Assembly: GCA_937870605.1 (NCBI GenBank)
Contig: CALMZW010000066.1
Location: 1 to 10,022 of the forward strand
Direction: 5' to 3'
Length of the DNA: 10,022 bases
DNA from: an uncultured Synergistaceae bacterium
GTDB lineage: Bacteria; Synergistota; Synergistia; Synergistales; Aminobacteriaceae
A program made the position numbers and the translations under genes. Numbering within the stretch: the first letter of the stretch is position 1; each line of letters begins with the position of its first letter. Below, piece by piece: positions 1 to 6,997 of the stretch. The notes under the pieces were generated by a model. That model had not been told where the DNA came from. It searched no databases and was given only the letters and a program-made list of their open reading frames with translations.

Positions 1-584
1 CGCTTGATCGGCTCCAGTCTCCCGGAGAAGAGATCCCGCAGCGTTTCCCAGTACTGAATGTGTTCCGTGGCGTGAATGCGCTCTTCCAGCGTTTCGATCG
101 TGTCTTCATCCAGGACCGATACGGCGCGCTGCGAGAGAATCGGTCCGGTATCAACGCCCGAATCGACGAGATGCACCGTCACCCCGGTGAGGCGGACGCC
201 CCGGTCCCACGCGTCCCTGACGGCATGGGCGCCGGAAAAGGCCGGAAGGAGCGCGGGGTGGATGTTCACGATTCGGTTCTCGAAACCGGATATGAACTCG
301 GCGGAGAGAATGCGCATGAACCCCGCGAGGACGATCCATTCGACGTTCCGCTCGCGGCACAGGGATGCCAGCACTCGCTCCGCTTCCCTTTTCCCCCGAA
401 GTTCGTACGGCAGGGAAAAGACGGTGACGGAACGAGCCGCAGCCTTACGGAGTCCCACTGCGGCGTCATTGTCCGATGCGACGAATGCGACGGTTGCATC
501 CAGATTCCCGGAGGCGATGCGGTCGAAGATCGCTTCCATGTTGGTTCCGTTTCCGGAGATCAGAATCGCGATTCGGTTCGTCAT
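1..584 (-). CDS. purN: Phosphoribosylglycinamide formyltransferase (GAR transformylase), 3' end cut by window edge
   Basis: Transfers a formyl group from 10-formyltetrahydrofolate to GAR to make FGAR in cytosolic de novo purine synthesis. The reading frame runs from ATG at 584 off the left edge, giving 194 complete codons without a stop. Family length is about 190-210 residues, so only the tail is missing. Visible motifs are SGNGTN (10-15) in the phosphate-binding loop, the folate-site stretch GFMRIL (88-93), NIHPALLPAFSGAHA (107-121) and GVTVHLVDSGVDTGPI (134-149). The family catalytic triad Asn-His-Asp is present as N107, H109 and D145. The start codon overlaps the purM stop as ATGA, and the Shine-Dalgarno is weak (GGGA), so translation probably depends on coupling to purM. 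Identity is secure from the motifs and the operon context. Confidence 0.96.
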   Translation of the reverse strand, partial: MTNRIAILISGNGTNMEAIFDRIASGNLDATVAFVASDNDAAVGLRKAAARSVTVFSLPYELRGKREAERVLASLCRERNVEWIVLAGFMRILSAEFISGFENRIVNIHPALLPAFSGAHAVRDAWDRGVRLTGVTVHLVDSGVDTGPILSQRAVSVLDEDTIETLEERIHATEHIQYWETLRDLFSGRLEPIK

Positions 585-1570
585 GCGGTGACTGTCCCGA
601 TAATGGCGGCCGTTTCGTTCATCTCGGTGCAGCGGCGGAGAATTTCGTCCGCGTCGCGTGCGCCGGCGACAAGGCAGAAGCCGATGCCGATATTGAACAC
701 CTTTCGCATCTCCTCTTCGTCAACCCCTGACTGCGATATGAGATCGAAAACGCCCGGACGCGTCCACGAGGAATAGTCGATGCGTATTCCAAGCCCCTTC
801 GGAATGATGCGAATGATGTTGCCGTACAGCCCACCGCCGGTGATATGCGCCATGCCCTTGACGAGGCCGGTTCCGGCGAGAGAGAGAGCCTGGCGGACGT
901 AGAGACGCGTGGGGCGGATGAGTGCGGCGCCGAGCGGTTCGTCAAGCGGCGCGTATTGCTTCGAAATGTCGAACGCGTTGTCCTCGAAGAGGACCTTTCG
1001 CACCAGCGAGAAACCGTTGCTGTGAACTCCGGAGCTTGCCAGCCCGATGAGGACATCTCCCGCCCCGATCCGGCTTCCGTCGATGATGTCGGATTCGCGG
1101 ACCAGACCGACCGCGAACCCTGCCAGGTCAAAGCCGTCCGACGGATAGACGCCCGGCATCTCGGCGGTTTCTCCGCCGAGAAGCGCGCACCCCGTCTGTG
1201 AACACGCATCGGCGATTCCTTCCATCACCTGGGACATGAGCGGAACGTCGAGGCTTCCGCATGCGATGTAGTCGAGGAAGAAGAGCGGGCGCGCGCCGCA
1301 GGTGACCAGATCGTTCACGTTCATCGCCACGAGGTCCTGGCCAAGTCCGCGGAACACTCCGCAGGCCTTCGCGACCTCGAGTTTCGTCCCGACTCCATCG
1401 CAACACCCGGCGAGGAGCAGATCTCCGTCGATTCGGTAGAGCCCTGAGAAACCGCCTATTCCTCCGACCGAGTTCGGGTCCGAAGGCATTGACGAGACGA
1501 TTCGCTTGATGACGTCGACCCAGCGGTCGCCGCCTTCGATATCGACGCCCGCATCCTTATAGAGTGACAT
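581..1570 (-). CDS. purM: Phosphoribosylformylglycinamidine cyclo-ligase (AIR synthetase)
   Basis: Closes the imidazole ring of FGAM with ATP to give AIR. The 329-residue protein begins MSLYKDAGVDIEGG, the usual PurM opening, and carries DGVGTKLEVA (58-67), MNVNDL (83-88), GGETAEMPG (132-140), SSGVHSNGFSL (179-189) and HITGGGLYGN (242-251), typical of the ATP-binding PurM/PurL superfamily. Two in-frame ATGs exist, at 1579 and 1570. I chose 1570 because the upstream GGAGG (1582-1586) lies 11 nt from it but only 2 nt from the other, and because known homologues start just before the YKxAGVDI motif. The gene overlaps the end of purF by 14 nt and its TGA overlaps the purN ATG. It is slightly shorter than the roughly 345-residue Bacillus/E. 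coli proteins, with no core motif missing. Confidence 0.96.
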   Translation of the reverse strand: MSLYKDAGVDIEGGDRWVDVIKRIVSSMPSDPNSVGGIGGFSGLYRIDGDLLLAGCCDGVGTKLEVAKACGVFRGLGQDLVAMNVNDLVTCGARPLFFLDYIACGSLDVPLMSQVMEGIADACSQTGCALLGGETAEMPGVYPSDGFDLAGFAVGLVRESDIIDGSRIGAGDVLIGLASSGVHSNGFSLVRKVLFEDNAFDISKQYAPLDEPLGAALIRPTRLYVRQALSLAGTGLVKGMAHITGGGLYGNIIRIIPKGLGIRIDYSSWTRPGVFDLISQSGVDEEEMRKVFNIGIGFCLVAGARDADEILRRCTEMNETAAIIGTVTA

Positions 1571-2933
1571 CCTGTACATCTCCTCCCTCTTCGAGATACT
1601 TCCCGGAAAAACACGCGGTACAGACGGCGGATTCTCCGAGTCCGATCGCTTCCACGAGATCCTCTTCCGAAAGGTATTCGAGGGAATCGGCGCCGACTTC
1701 CTTTCCGAGCTGTTGTATGTTCATCCGTGCGGCAGCGAGTTCCACGCGCGTCGGCGTATCGATCCCGTAATAGCAGGGGAAACGGACCGGAGGAGAGGAG
1801 ACCCGCATGTGAACGGCGGATGCACCGGCCGATTTGATCATGGCGATCATCCGCTGGCACGTTGTTCCGCGAACGATGGAATCGTCAACGACCACGACGG
1901 ATTTCCCCGAGAGGACGCGCGTTATGGGATTGAGCTTGATCCGGACGCCGAGCTCGCGAACGCGCTGCGTCGGCTCGATGAACGTTCGTCCGACATAGCG
2001 GTTCCGCACGACCGATAGCTCGTGCGAGAGATTGCTTTCCTGCGCGTACCCCATCGCGGCGATCGTGCCGCTGTCGGGCATGCCGGAGACGAAGTCGGCG
2101 CCGGTGCAGGGGCCTCTCCGGGCGAGACGCCGTCCAAGCTCCTTCCGGACTTCATAGACCGATTTCCCTTCGATGACGCTGTCGGGACGAGCGAAATAGA
2201 CGAATTCAAAGGAACAGAGACGCCGCGTTTTCGCATCGAGCGGAATCCGGAGCGAACGGGGGCCTTCCGGTCCCAGGACGACGACTTCACCCGGCTCGAT
2301 ATCCCGGATAGTGGTGGCCCCGACGAGGTCGAGGGCGCAAGATTCGGAGGAGACGTACCAGACGTCCTCCCTCCTGCCGAGAACCAACGGCCGGAATCCC
2401 CACGGGTCCCGGACCGCGACGAGCCGTCCGTCGATGATGAGCGTGAGCGAATACGCCCCGACCAGGCGCGTCAGGGAATCGACAAGCGCGTCGATCGGAC
2501 GTTTGTGCGGCTGATGGGCGACCAGGTGGAGAATGACCTCGGTGTCGGTCGTTGACTGAAAGATCGCGCCCCGGCTTTCGAGGAGCGTTTTCAGTCCTTC
2601 GGCGTTGGTCAGGTTGCCGTTATGCGCTACGGCGACGGAGCCCCGGGACGTCGTCGAAATAAGCGGCTGCGCGTTTCCGAGATCCGATCCGCCGGACGTG
2701 GAATACCGGACATGTCCGATGGCGCAGCTCGCAGGAAGCAGCGCCAGTTCTCCCTGGTCAAGGGCTGCGTGGACCAGACCGTTTCCCCGAATCGATGCGA
2801 TGCGCCCGTTTTCGCCGAGCCACGCGATCCCGGTCGATTCCTGTCCGCGATGCTGCAGCGCGTACAGGCCGAGGTACACTTCTTCCAGGACGGCGTTCCC
2901 TTTGGGCGAGTATGCGCCGAATACACCGCACAT
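1557..2933 (-). CDS. purF: Amidophosphoribosyltransferase (PRPP amidotransferase), iron-sulfur type
   Basis: Catalyses the committed step of purine synthesis: glutamine plus PRPP gives 5-phosphoribosylamine. The 458-residue protein has an N-terminal class II glutaminase domain (MCGVFGAY, with nucleophile Cys2; ALQHRGQESTG at 25-35; GHVRYSTSG at 73-81; AHNGNLTN at 103-110) and a C-terminal phosphoribosyltransferase domain with the PRPP loop VVVVDDSIVRGTT (346-358). Cysteines at 240 (RLCSFEF), 387 (FPCYYG), 438 and 441 (CTAC) fall where the Bacillus subtilis-type enzyme binds a [4Fe-4S] cluster, which the E. coli type lacks. Cys2 directly follows Met1, so maturation would need only methionine removal, not the propeptide cleavage seen in B. 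subtilis. The start lies 1 nt after the purL stop, with a GGGAG motif about 11 nt upstream inside purL. AMP/GMP feedback is expected from the family. Confidence 0.97.
   Translation of the reverse strand: MCGVFGAYSPKGNAVLEEVYLGLYALQHRGQESTGIAWLGENGRIASIRGNGLVHAALDQGELALLPASCAIGHVRYSTSGGSDLGNAQPLISTTSRGSVAVAHNGNLTNAEGLKTLLESRGAIFQSTTDTEVILHLVAHQPHKRPIDALVDSLTRLVGAYSLTLIIDGRLVAVRDPWGFRPLVLGRREDVWYVSSESCALDLVGATTIRDIEPGEVVVLGPEGPRSLRIPLDAKTRRLCSFEFVYFARPDSVIEGKSVYEVRKELGRRLARRGPCTGADFVSGMPDSGTIAAMGYAQESNLSHELSVVRNRYVGRTFIEPTQRVRELGVRIKLNPITRVLSGKSVVVVDDSIVRGTTCQRMIAMIKSAGASAVHMRVSSPPVRFPCYYGIDTPTRVELAAARMNIQQLGKEVGADSLEYLSEEDLVEAIGLGESAVCTACFSGKYLEEGGDVQDVTL
1582..1586 (-). promoter_or_regulatory. 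Shine-Dalgarno that decides the purM start
   Basis: GGAGG within AGAGGGAGGAG, inside the last codons of purF. It sits 2 nt from the ATG at 1579, which is too close, and 11 nt from the ATG at 1570. An 11-nt gap is also seen before purS and lepA, so it favours the shorter purM. Confidence 0.6.
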
Positions 2934-2934
2934 A

Positions 2935-5112
2935 TCAGTCTCTTCTCCCGTTATTTTCGGGTACGGAAGAATGGGCGTCGCGCAATTCGTCTAGTGGGAG
3001 CGATACGCTGCCGAAGCGAAGCGATTCGCCGCCCGCGGCTCCGATGTACGAACACGGGAATCCGCGCCAGGTTTCTTCAAACGCGGCGACGTCCTGTTCG
3101 GAAACCGCGTAGCATGCCCGCGGCCCTCCTTCGCCGAAAAGGGCGACATCATCATTTGTGGAGGGATCGATTTCCAGCGATGCGCCCATTCCGCTCGCGA
3201 GTGCTTCCTTTGCGAGCGCGACGGCCAGGCCTCCTCCGGCGAGCACGCGGGCGCTTTGCGCGAGCTTTTTTCGCGCCGTGACGTGCGCCAGCTTGCCGAA
3301 AGACCGTTCCATTTCCGGGTCGAAGGGCATCGGCCTGCCGGAAACCTTTCCGTCGATGACGTTCTGGTAATGACTCCCCGCAAGGGAACTCTCGCGTTTT
3401 CCGACAAGATACAGACGATCACCCGGTTTCCAGTTTCCGGACGGAATCCATGAAAGCGGCGCTTCGATCAGTCCGACGACCCCGATGACGGGCGTGGGAA
3501 GGATACGACCGGAAGCGCTTTCGTTATACAGGCTGACATTCCCCGATACGACGGGACATTGAAGCTCCGTTCCACAGGCGGCGATGCCCCGGACGACCTC
3601 CGAAAGCTCGAAGAATTGTTCGGGTTTTTCCGGAGACGGGAAATTGAGACAGTCCGTCGCGCCGATTGCGACCGCTCCCGCCGCCGCCACCGCGCGAACG
3701 CCTGCGGCGAACGATTCCGCCCCGCCCCGGAAGGGATCGAGCGAGCACTTCCACGGATCGGATTCAAGCGCAATCGCGATCATGTTCCCGTTTTCTCGAA
3801 TCCGGAGAAGGCTGACGGGCGCTCCGGGTCCTACAATCGTATTCGTCTGCACCATCGAGTCGTACTGATCATAGATCCAGCTCTTGTCCGCGAGAGAAGG
3901 GGAACGCAGCAGCCGCAGCAGCGTGTCGCGCATATCGGACGAGTCGCGCGACCGCGACGGTTCCCGCGGCGTCCATGCGGATTCGTAGTCGGGGGAGCGT
4001 GACGCCCACGATGCTTCGGGACAATCGTCGACGATCAGCGACGCGGGAAGCGACACGATCTCTTCGCCGAACCAGTTGATGACGTACCGGTCGCCTTCCG
4101 TGACTTCCCCGATGATGGCGCAGTCGAGCCCCCATCGTTCCGCAATGGCCGCCATTTTTTCGTAATCTTCGGGCTGCACGATGAGGAGCATCCGTTCCTG
4201 GGATTCCGAGAGCGCGATCTCCCAGGGCTGCATTCCCTCCGCGCGGAGCGGAACCTTGTCGAAATCGATCCGCATCCCCACGCCGCTCTTCGCCGCGATC
4301 TCGCTGCTGGAGGAGGTTATTCCGGCCGCCCCCATGTCCTGCATGCAGACGATCAGCCCCTTGTCCCGCAATTCGAGGCACGCTTCCGTCAGGAGCTTTT
4401 CGATGAAGGGATCGCCGATCTGGATGGAAGGCCTGCTCGCCTTGGAGTCCTCGGAGAGTTCCACGGACGCGAACGCGGCGCCGGCGATGCCGTCCCGGCC
4501 GGTCTTCGATCCGAGTATCACGACGAGCTGTCCCGGCTGCGCCGTTTTGGAGCTTATGACATCTTCCCTGCGGACGATGCCGAGGCAGAGCGCGTTGAGA
4601 AGCGGGTTCTCCGAATAGGAGGGATCGTAGAGCGTTTTGCCTCCCACCGTCGGGACGCCGACGGCGTTTCCGTAGCCTGCGACGCCGCTTACGATTCCCG
4701 ATGAGAGGGATTGGGTTCTGGGATGTGACGGATCCCCGAAAAACAATCCGTCCATCGAGGCGATCGGGCGCGCCCCGAGGGCGATGATGTCGCGGATGAT
4801 GCCGCCGACTCCGGTCGCCGCTCCTTGATAGGGGGCGACTGCGGAGGGATGGTTATGACTCTCCGCCTTGAAGGCCGCTCCGTACCCGTTGCCGATGTCC
4901 ACGATCCCCGCGTTCTCTCCCGGACCGGCCCATACGCGCTCTCCCTTGTTGGGAAGGGTTCGGAGAAGCGGTTTCGTGGATTTGTAGCTGCAGTGCTCCG
5001 ACCACATAACCCCCAGAATCCGCAGTTCCGTTTCGTTCGGCTCGCGTCCGAGCGCCCGGACGGTTGTCTCGTATTCCGACCGGCGCATCCCGGCCTGTTT
5101 GTAGTCGATCAT
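2935..5112 (-). CDS. purL: FGAM synthetase large subunit, small-type PurL (PurII)
   Basis: Synthetase subunit that uses ATP and ammonia from PurQ to convert FGAR to FGAM. It has 725 residues, the size of the small PurL that works with separate PurS and PurQ (about 600-750), not the roughly 1,300-residue fused E. coli enzyme. Motifs in order are MWSEHCSYKS (36-45, with His40), ESHNHPSAVAPYQGAATG (84-101), the GARPIASMDGLFFGD stretch (113-127), VGGKT (156-160), GSKTGRDGIAGAAFAS (201-216), QIGDPFIEK (231-239) and MQDMGAAGITSSSSEIA (257-273). A second PurM-like half follows. The ATG overlaps the purQ TGA as ATGA, and a GGGAGGT motif lies about 8 nt upstream within purQ. This gives a good ribosome site as well as coupling, which suits an obligate complex. 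Confidence 0.97.
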   Translation of the reverse strand: MIDYKQAGMRRSEYETTVRALGREPNETELRILGVMWSEHCSYKSTKPLLRTLPNKGERVWAGPGENAGIVDIGNGYGAAFKAESHNHPSAVAPYQGAATGVGGIIRDIIALGARPIASMDGLFFGDPSHPRTQSLSSGIVSGVAGYGNAVGVPTVGGKTLYDPSYSENPLLNALCLGIVRREDVISSKTAQPGQLVVILGSKTGRDGIAGAAFASVELSEDSKASRPSIQIGDPFIEKLLTEACLELRDKGLIVCMQDMGAAGITSSSSEIAAKSGVGMRIDFDKVPLRAEGMQPWEIALSESQERMLLIVQPEDYEKMAAIAERWGLDCAIIGEVTEGDRYVINWFGEEIVSLPASLIVDDCPEASWASRSPDYESAWTPREPSRSRDSSDMRDTLLRLLRSPSLADKSWIYDQYDSMVQTNTIVGPGAPVSLLRIRENGNMIAIALESDPWKCSLDPFRGGAESFAAGVRAVAAAGAVAIGATDCLNFPSPEKPEQFFELSEVVRGIAACGTELQCPVVSGNVSLYNESASGRILPTPVIGVVGLIEAPLSWIPSGNWKPGDRLYLVGKRESSLAGSHYQNVIDGKVSGRPMPFDPEMERSFGKLAHVTARKKLAQSARVLAGGGLAVALAKEALASGMGASLEIDPSTNDDVALFGEGGPRACYAVSEQDVAAFEETWRGFPCSYIGAAGGESLRFGSVSLPLDELRDAHSSVPENNGRRD

Positions 5113-5831
5113 TGTCCCAACCTCCCGTCCGCCCAGTCGCGTATCCCTTTCCAGAAGTCCGTTCCGTCGGCATGCGCGCCGGATGCGTCTCCCAAGAGCA
5201 TGTCCCGGGCGCGTTCCGGATGCGGCATCAATCCGAGGACGTTTCCCCGTTCGTTGACGATCCCCGCGATGTTGTTCAGCGCTCCGTTCGGATTGGACGA
5301 ATCGTCCGCAACGCCGTCGGTCGAGGCGTATCGGAATACGACCTGTCGCCGTTTTTCGAGAGCGAGAAGTTCGTTCCCGGGCAGGAAATAGAGTCCTTCA
5401 TAGTGGGCGATCGGAAAATGAAGGATCTGCTTTTCCCGAAAAGTCCGCGTGAACGGGGTATCCGTACGCTCGACGCGGATGGTGCAGGGACGGCAGATGA
5501 ACCGAAGCGTGCGGTTCGCAAGCAATGCGCCCGGGAGAAGCCGTGATTCCGTCAGGACCTGAAACCCGTTGCAGATTCCAAGAACCAGGCCTCCGGACGC
5601 CGCATGCCGTGACACCGCTCCCATGATTGGAGAACGGGCCGCCATGGCTCCGCAGCGGAGATAGTCCCCATACGAAAAGCCGCCGGGGAGGACGACAAGA
5701 TCCGTTCCCGGCGGAAGCTCCGTTTGCGTATGCCAGACGAAATCCGCTTCCGTTCCCAAAGCGGACCGGAGGCCATGTCCGACATCCCGGTCGCAGTTGC
5801 TTCCGGGAAAGACGATAATGGATGCTTGCAT
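5109..5831 (-). CDS. purQ: FGAM synthetase glutaminase subunit
   Basis: Class I (triad) glutamine amidotransferase that releases ammonia for PurL. The 240-residue protein starts MQASIIVFPGSNCDRD, the standard PurQ opening. It carries the oxyanion-loop region LPGGFSYGDYLRCGAMA (48-64), the nucleophile elbow GICNGFQVL (85-93, with Cys87) and the His/Glu pair in LMPHPERA (201-208, H204 and E206). The ATG shares its A with the purS stop (TGATG), and its own stop overlaps the purL ATG. The reading frame stays open about 24 codons further upstream to another ATG inside purS. That start is rejected because the VFPGSN motif sits at the N-terminus in this family and the stop/start overlap marks position 5831. 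Confidence 0.97.
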   Translation of the reverse strand: MQASIIVFPGSNCDRDVGHGLRSALGTEADFVWHTQTELPPGTDLVVLPGGFSYGDYLRCGAMAARSPIMGAVSRHAASGGLVLGICNGFQVLTESRLLPGALLANRTLRFICRPCTIRVERTDTPFTRTFREKQILHFPIAHYEGLYFLPGNELLALEKRRQVVFRYASTDGVADDSSNPNGALNNIAGIVNERGNVLGLMPHPERARDMLLGDASGAHADGTDFWKGIRDWADGRLGQ

Positions 5832-6091
5832 CAGGCGTCTTCCTCTCCGCGGAGTTTGACCGTGTACTCTTCGATGATGCTGTTGACGAGAAGGTCTTCG
5901 CACATGGCGTTCGCCTGTTTCAGAGCCTCCTCCCGGGTCGGAGACTCGATCTGGAGCTGTATGTACTTTCCGATCCGGACGTCCCGGACGTCGGAATGCC
6001 CCGCATGGAGCAGGACGGAAAGGACGGCCTTGCCCTGCGTGTCGAGGACTCCCTCCTTGAGAAAGACGAGAACCGTGACATGATGTATCAT
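5831..6091 (-). CDS. purS: FGAM synthetase small subunit
   Basis: An 86-residue protein that bridges PurL and PurQ and is needed for ammonia transfer in the three-subunit FGAM synthetase. The family pattern is visible: an opening strand HVTVLVFLKEGVLDTQG (4-20), then the RDVRIGKYIQLQIE strand (36-49), then the LLVN...EEYTVKL ending. Length is typical (about 80-90). The start lies 3 nt after the purC stop, and GGAGG 11 nt upstream in purC provides a ribosome site. Its stop overlaps the purQ start by one base. Position between purC and purQ makes the assignment firm despite the small size. Confidence 0.95.
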   Translation of the reverse strand: MIHHVTVLVFLKEGVLDTQGKAVLSVLLHAGHSDVRDVRIGKYIQLQIESPTREEALKQANAMCEDLLVNSIIEEYTVKLRGEEDA

Positions 6092-6094
6092 GAC

Positions 6095-6811
6095 TCAGAT
6101 TCCCTCCCCCGAAATTCGGGACCAGATTTCCCGATAGGCTCCCAGAACGTCGCCGAGGTCTTTTCTGAAACGATCCTTATCGAGTTTCTTTTTGGTCTCC
6201 TTGTCCCAGAACCGGCAGGTATCCGGCGATATTTCGTCTGCGAGAAGAAGATCTCCCGCGGAGTCGATGCCGAACTCGAGCTTGAAGTCCACGAGGATGA
6301 TTCCCTTTTTGTCGAAGAAACGTCCCAGAATCGCGTTGACGGACGTCGCGATGTGTTTGATCTTTGCGATCTGTTCTTCGTTCGCCCAACCGAAAAGCGT
6401 GGCGTGGTCCTCGGTGATCAGCGGATCGCCGAGTTCGTCGTCTTTCAGGTAGAATTCGACCAGAGGGCGTTCAAGCGTCACGCCTTCCGGAACCCCGAGC
6501 CGTTTGCAGAGGGTCCCCGTCGTGATGTTTCGGACAACGACCTCGACCGGAAGGATCCGGACTCTGCGAACCAACTGATGCGTATCGTCAAGAATCTTTA
6601 TAAAATGGTTCGGGATGCCTTCTTCCGCCAAAAACGTAAACAGCCGGGCGGAAATCCTGTTGTTCAGCTCGCCTTTTCCTTCGAGGGAATCTTTTTTCTG
6701 TGCGTTGAACGCGGTGAGGGAATTTTTGTATTCGACCAGCATCGTGGCGGGATCGTCCGTTGCGAACATCTTCTTGGCCTTTCCTTCGTACGCAAGTTCT
6801 CTTTGTTCCAT
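6095..6811 (-). CDS. purC: SAICAR synthetase (phosphoribosylaminoimidazole-succinocarboxamide synthase)
   Basis: Joins CAIR and aspartate with ATP to give SAICAR. The 238-residue protein matches the usual bacterial length (about 235-245) and shows YEGKAKKMF (8-16) at the ATP site, FNAQKKDSLEGKGELNN (35-51), PVEVVVRNITTGTL (88-101), FYLKDDELGDPLITEDHA (120-137) and LVDFKLEFG (173-181). This is the first gene of the pur operon. The ATG at 6811 follows a GGAGGTG Shine-Dalgarno by 7 nt. The same frame stays open far upstream, antisense to lepA, but the motifs, ribosome site and promoter all fix this start. The substrate CAIR comes from purE/purK-type activity, which is not encoded in the window. 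Confidence 0.97.
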   Translation of the reverse strand: MEQRELAYEGKAKKMFATDDPATMLVEYKNSLTAFNAQKKDSLEGKGELNNRISARLFTFLAEEGIPNHFIKILDDTHQLVRRVRILPVEVVVRNITTGTLCKRLGVPEGVTLERPLVEFYLKDDELGDPLITEDHATLFGWANEEQIAKIKHIATSVNAILGRFFDKKGIILVDFKLEFGIDSAGDLLLADEISPDTCRFWDKETKKKLDKDRFRKDLGDVLGAYREIWSRISGEGI

Positions 6812-6818
6812 AAGAGAA

Positions 6819-6825
6819 CACCTCC
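6819..6825 (-). promoter_or_regulatory. Shine-Dalgarno of purC
   Basis: GGAGGTG, 7 nt before the purC ATG at 6811. It decides the start over the much longer open frame that continues upstream. Confidence 0.85.
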
Positions 6826-6832
6826 GTTGGGG

Positions 6833-6850
6833 GATAATGCGAACATTATC
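6833..6850. repeat. Perfect inverted repeat over the pur -10 box, possible operator
   Basis: GATAATG (6833-6839) and CATTATC (6844-6850) are a perfect 7-bp inverted repeat around a 4-bp centre (CGAA on plus, TTCG on minus). It covers the -10 hexamer and the likely start site of pur transcription, where a bound repressor would block RNA polymerase. The plus strand reads CGAACATT (6840-6847), which matches the right part of the Firmicute PurR PurBox consensus (AWWWCCGAACWWT); the left part does not match, and no second box is visible. Binding by any protein is inference. Confidence 0.45.
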
Positions 6851-6873
6851 TTGAAAACCACTCGGAAAGTCAA
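6845..6873 (-). promoter_or_regulatory. Sigma70-type promoter of the pur operon
   Basis: Read on the minus strand: TTGACT (-35, 6873-6868), a 17-bp spacer, then GATAAT (-10, 6850-6845). This is five of six consensus bases in each box at the optimal spacing. A run of seven A's (6881-6875) just upstream of the -35 box could act as an UP element. Transcription would start near A6838, leaving a leader of about 27 nt before purC. That has room for the ribosome site but not for a purine riboswitch. The -10 box overlaps an inverted repeat described separately. Confidence 0.8.
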
Positions 6874-6895
6874 GTTTTTTTGCGCCTCGTTTTCC

Positions 6896-6924
6896 TTTAC
6901 AAAGATGCGTCTCCATGATATGAA
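6896..6924 (+). promoter_or_regulatory. Candidate promoter of lepA-hemW
   Basis: TTTACA (6896-6901), a 17-bp spacer and TATGAA (6919-6924), preceded by TG at 6916-6917 as in an extended -10 element. The -10 box is only four of six consensus bases, so this is weaker than the facing pur promoter. Transcription would begin near 6931, about 67 nt before the lepA ATG. Confidence 0.4.
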
Positions 6925-6925
6925 C

Positions 6926-6944
6926 TCTCTGCATAAAACAGAGA
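6926..6944 (+). other. Small inverted repeat at the start of the lepA leader
   Basis: TCTCTG (6926-6931) and CAGAGA (6939-6944) pair perfectly around a 7-nt A-rich loop. It lies at the predicted start of the lepA transcript. It is short enough to occur by chance, and no function can be assigned. Confidence 0.2.
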
Positions 6945-6953
6945 TGGAGAGAT

Positions 6954-6974
6954 GATGCCGAAAAGGAAGGCATC
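6954..6974 (+). other. Small inverted repeat before the lepA ribosome site
   Basis: GATGCC (6954-6959) and GGCATC (6969-6974) form a 6-bp stem with a 9-nt loop, ending 6 nt before the lepA GGGAGG. It could affect ribosome access, but the stem is short and this may be chance. Confidence 0.2.
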
Positions 6975-6980
6975 TTCCGC

Positions 6981-6986
6981 GGGAGG
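6981..6986 (+). promoter_or_regulatory. Shine-Dalgarno of lepA
   Basis: GGGAGG, 11 nt before ATG 6998 and only 2 nt before an in-frame TTG at 6989. The spacing favours the ATG start. Confidence 0.6.
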
Positions 6987-6997
6987 CTTTGAAAAGT

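Noticed and set aside
60..776. Plus-strand open frame opposite purN and purM
   Set aside because: Shadow of two conserved minus-strand genes; no motif or ribosome site supports it.
1570..1579. purM starting at the upstream ATG at 1579
   Set aside because: It is possible but leaves only 2 nt between GGAGG and the start and adds three residues not usual before the YKDAGVDI motif. The ATG at 1570 fits better.
5822..6955. Long plus-strand open frame (377 codons) opposite purS and purC
   Set aside because: It runs antisense to two well-supported genes, has no recognisable domain or ribosome site, and is the kind of shadow frame expected in G+C-rich coding DNA.
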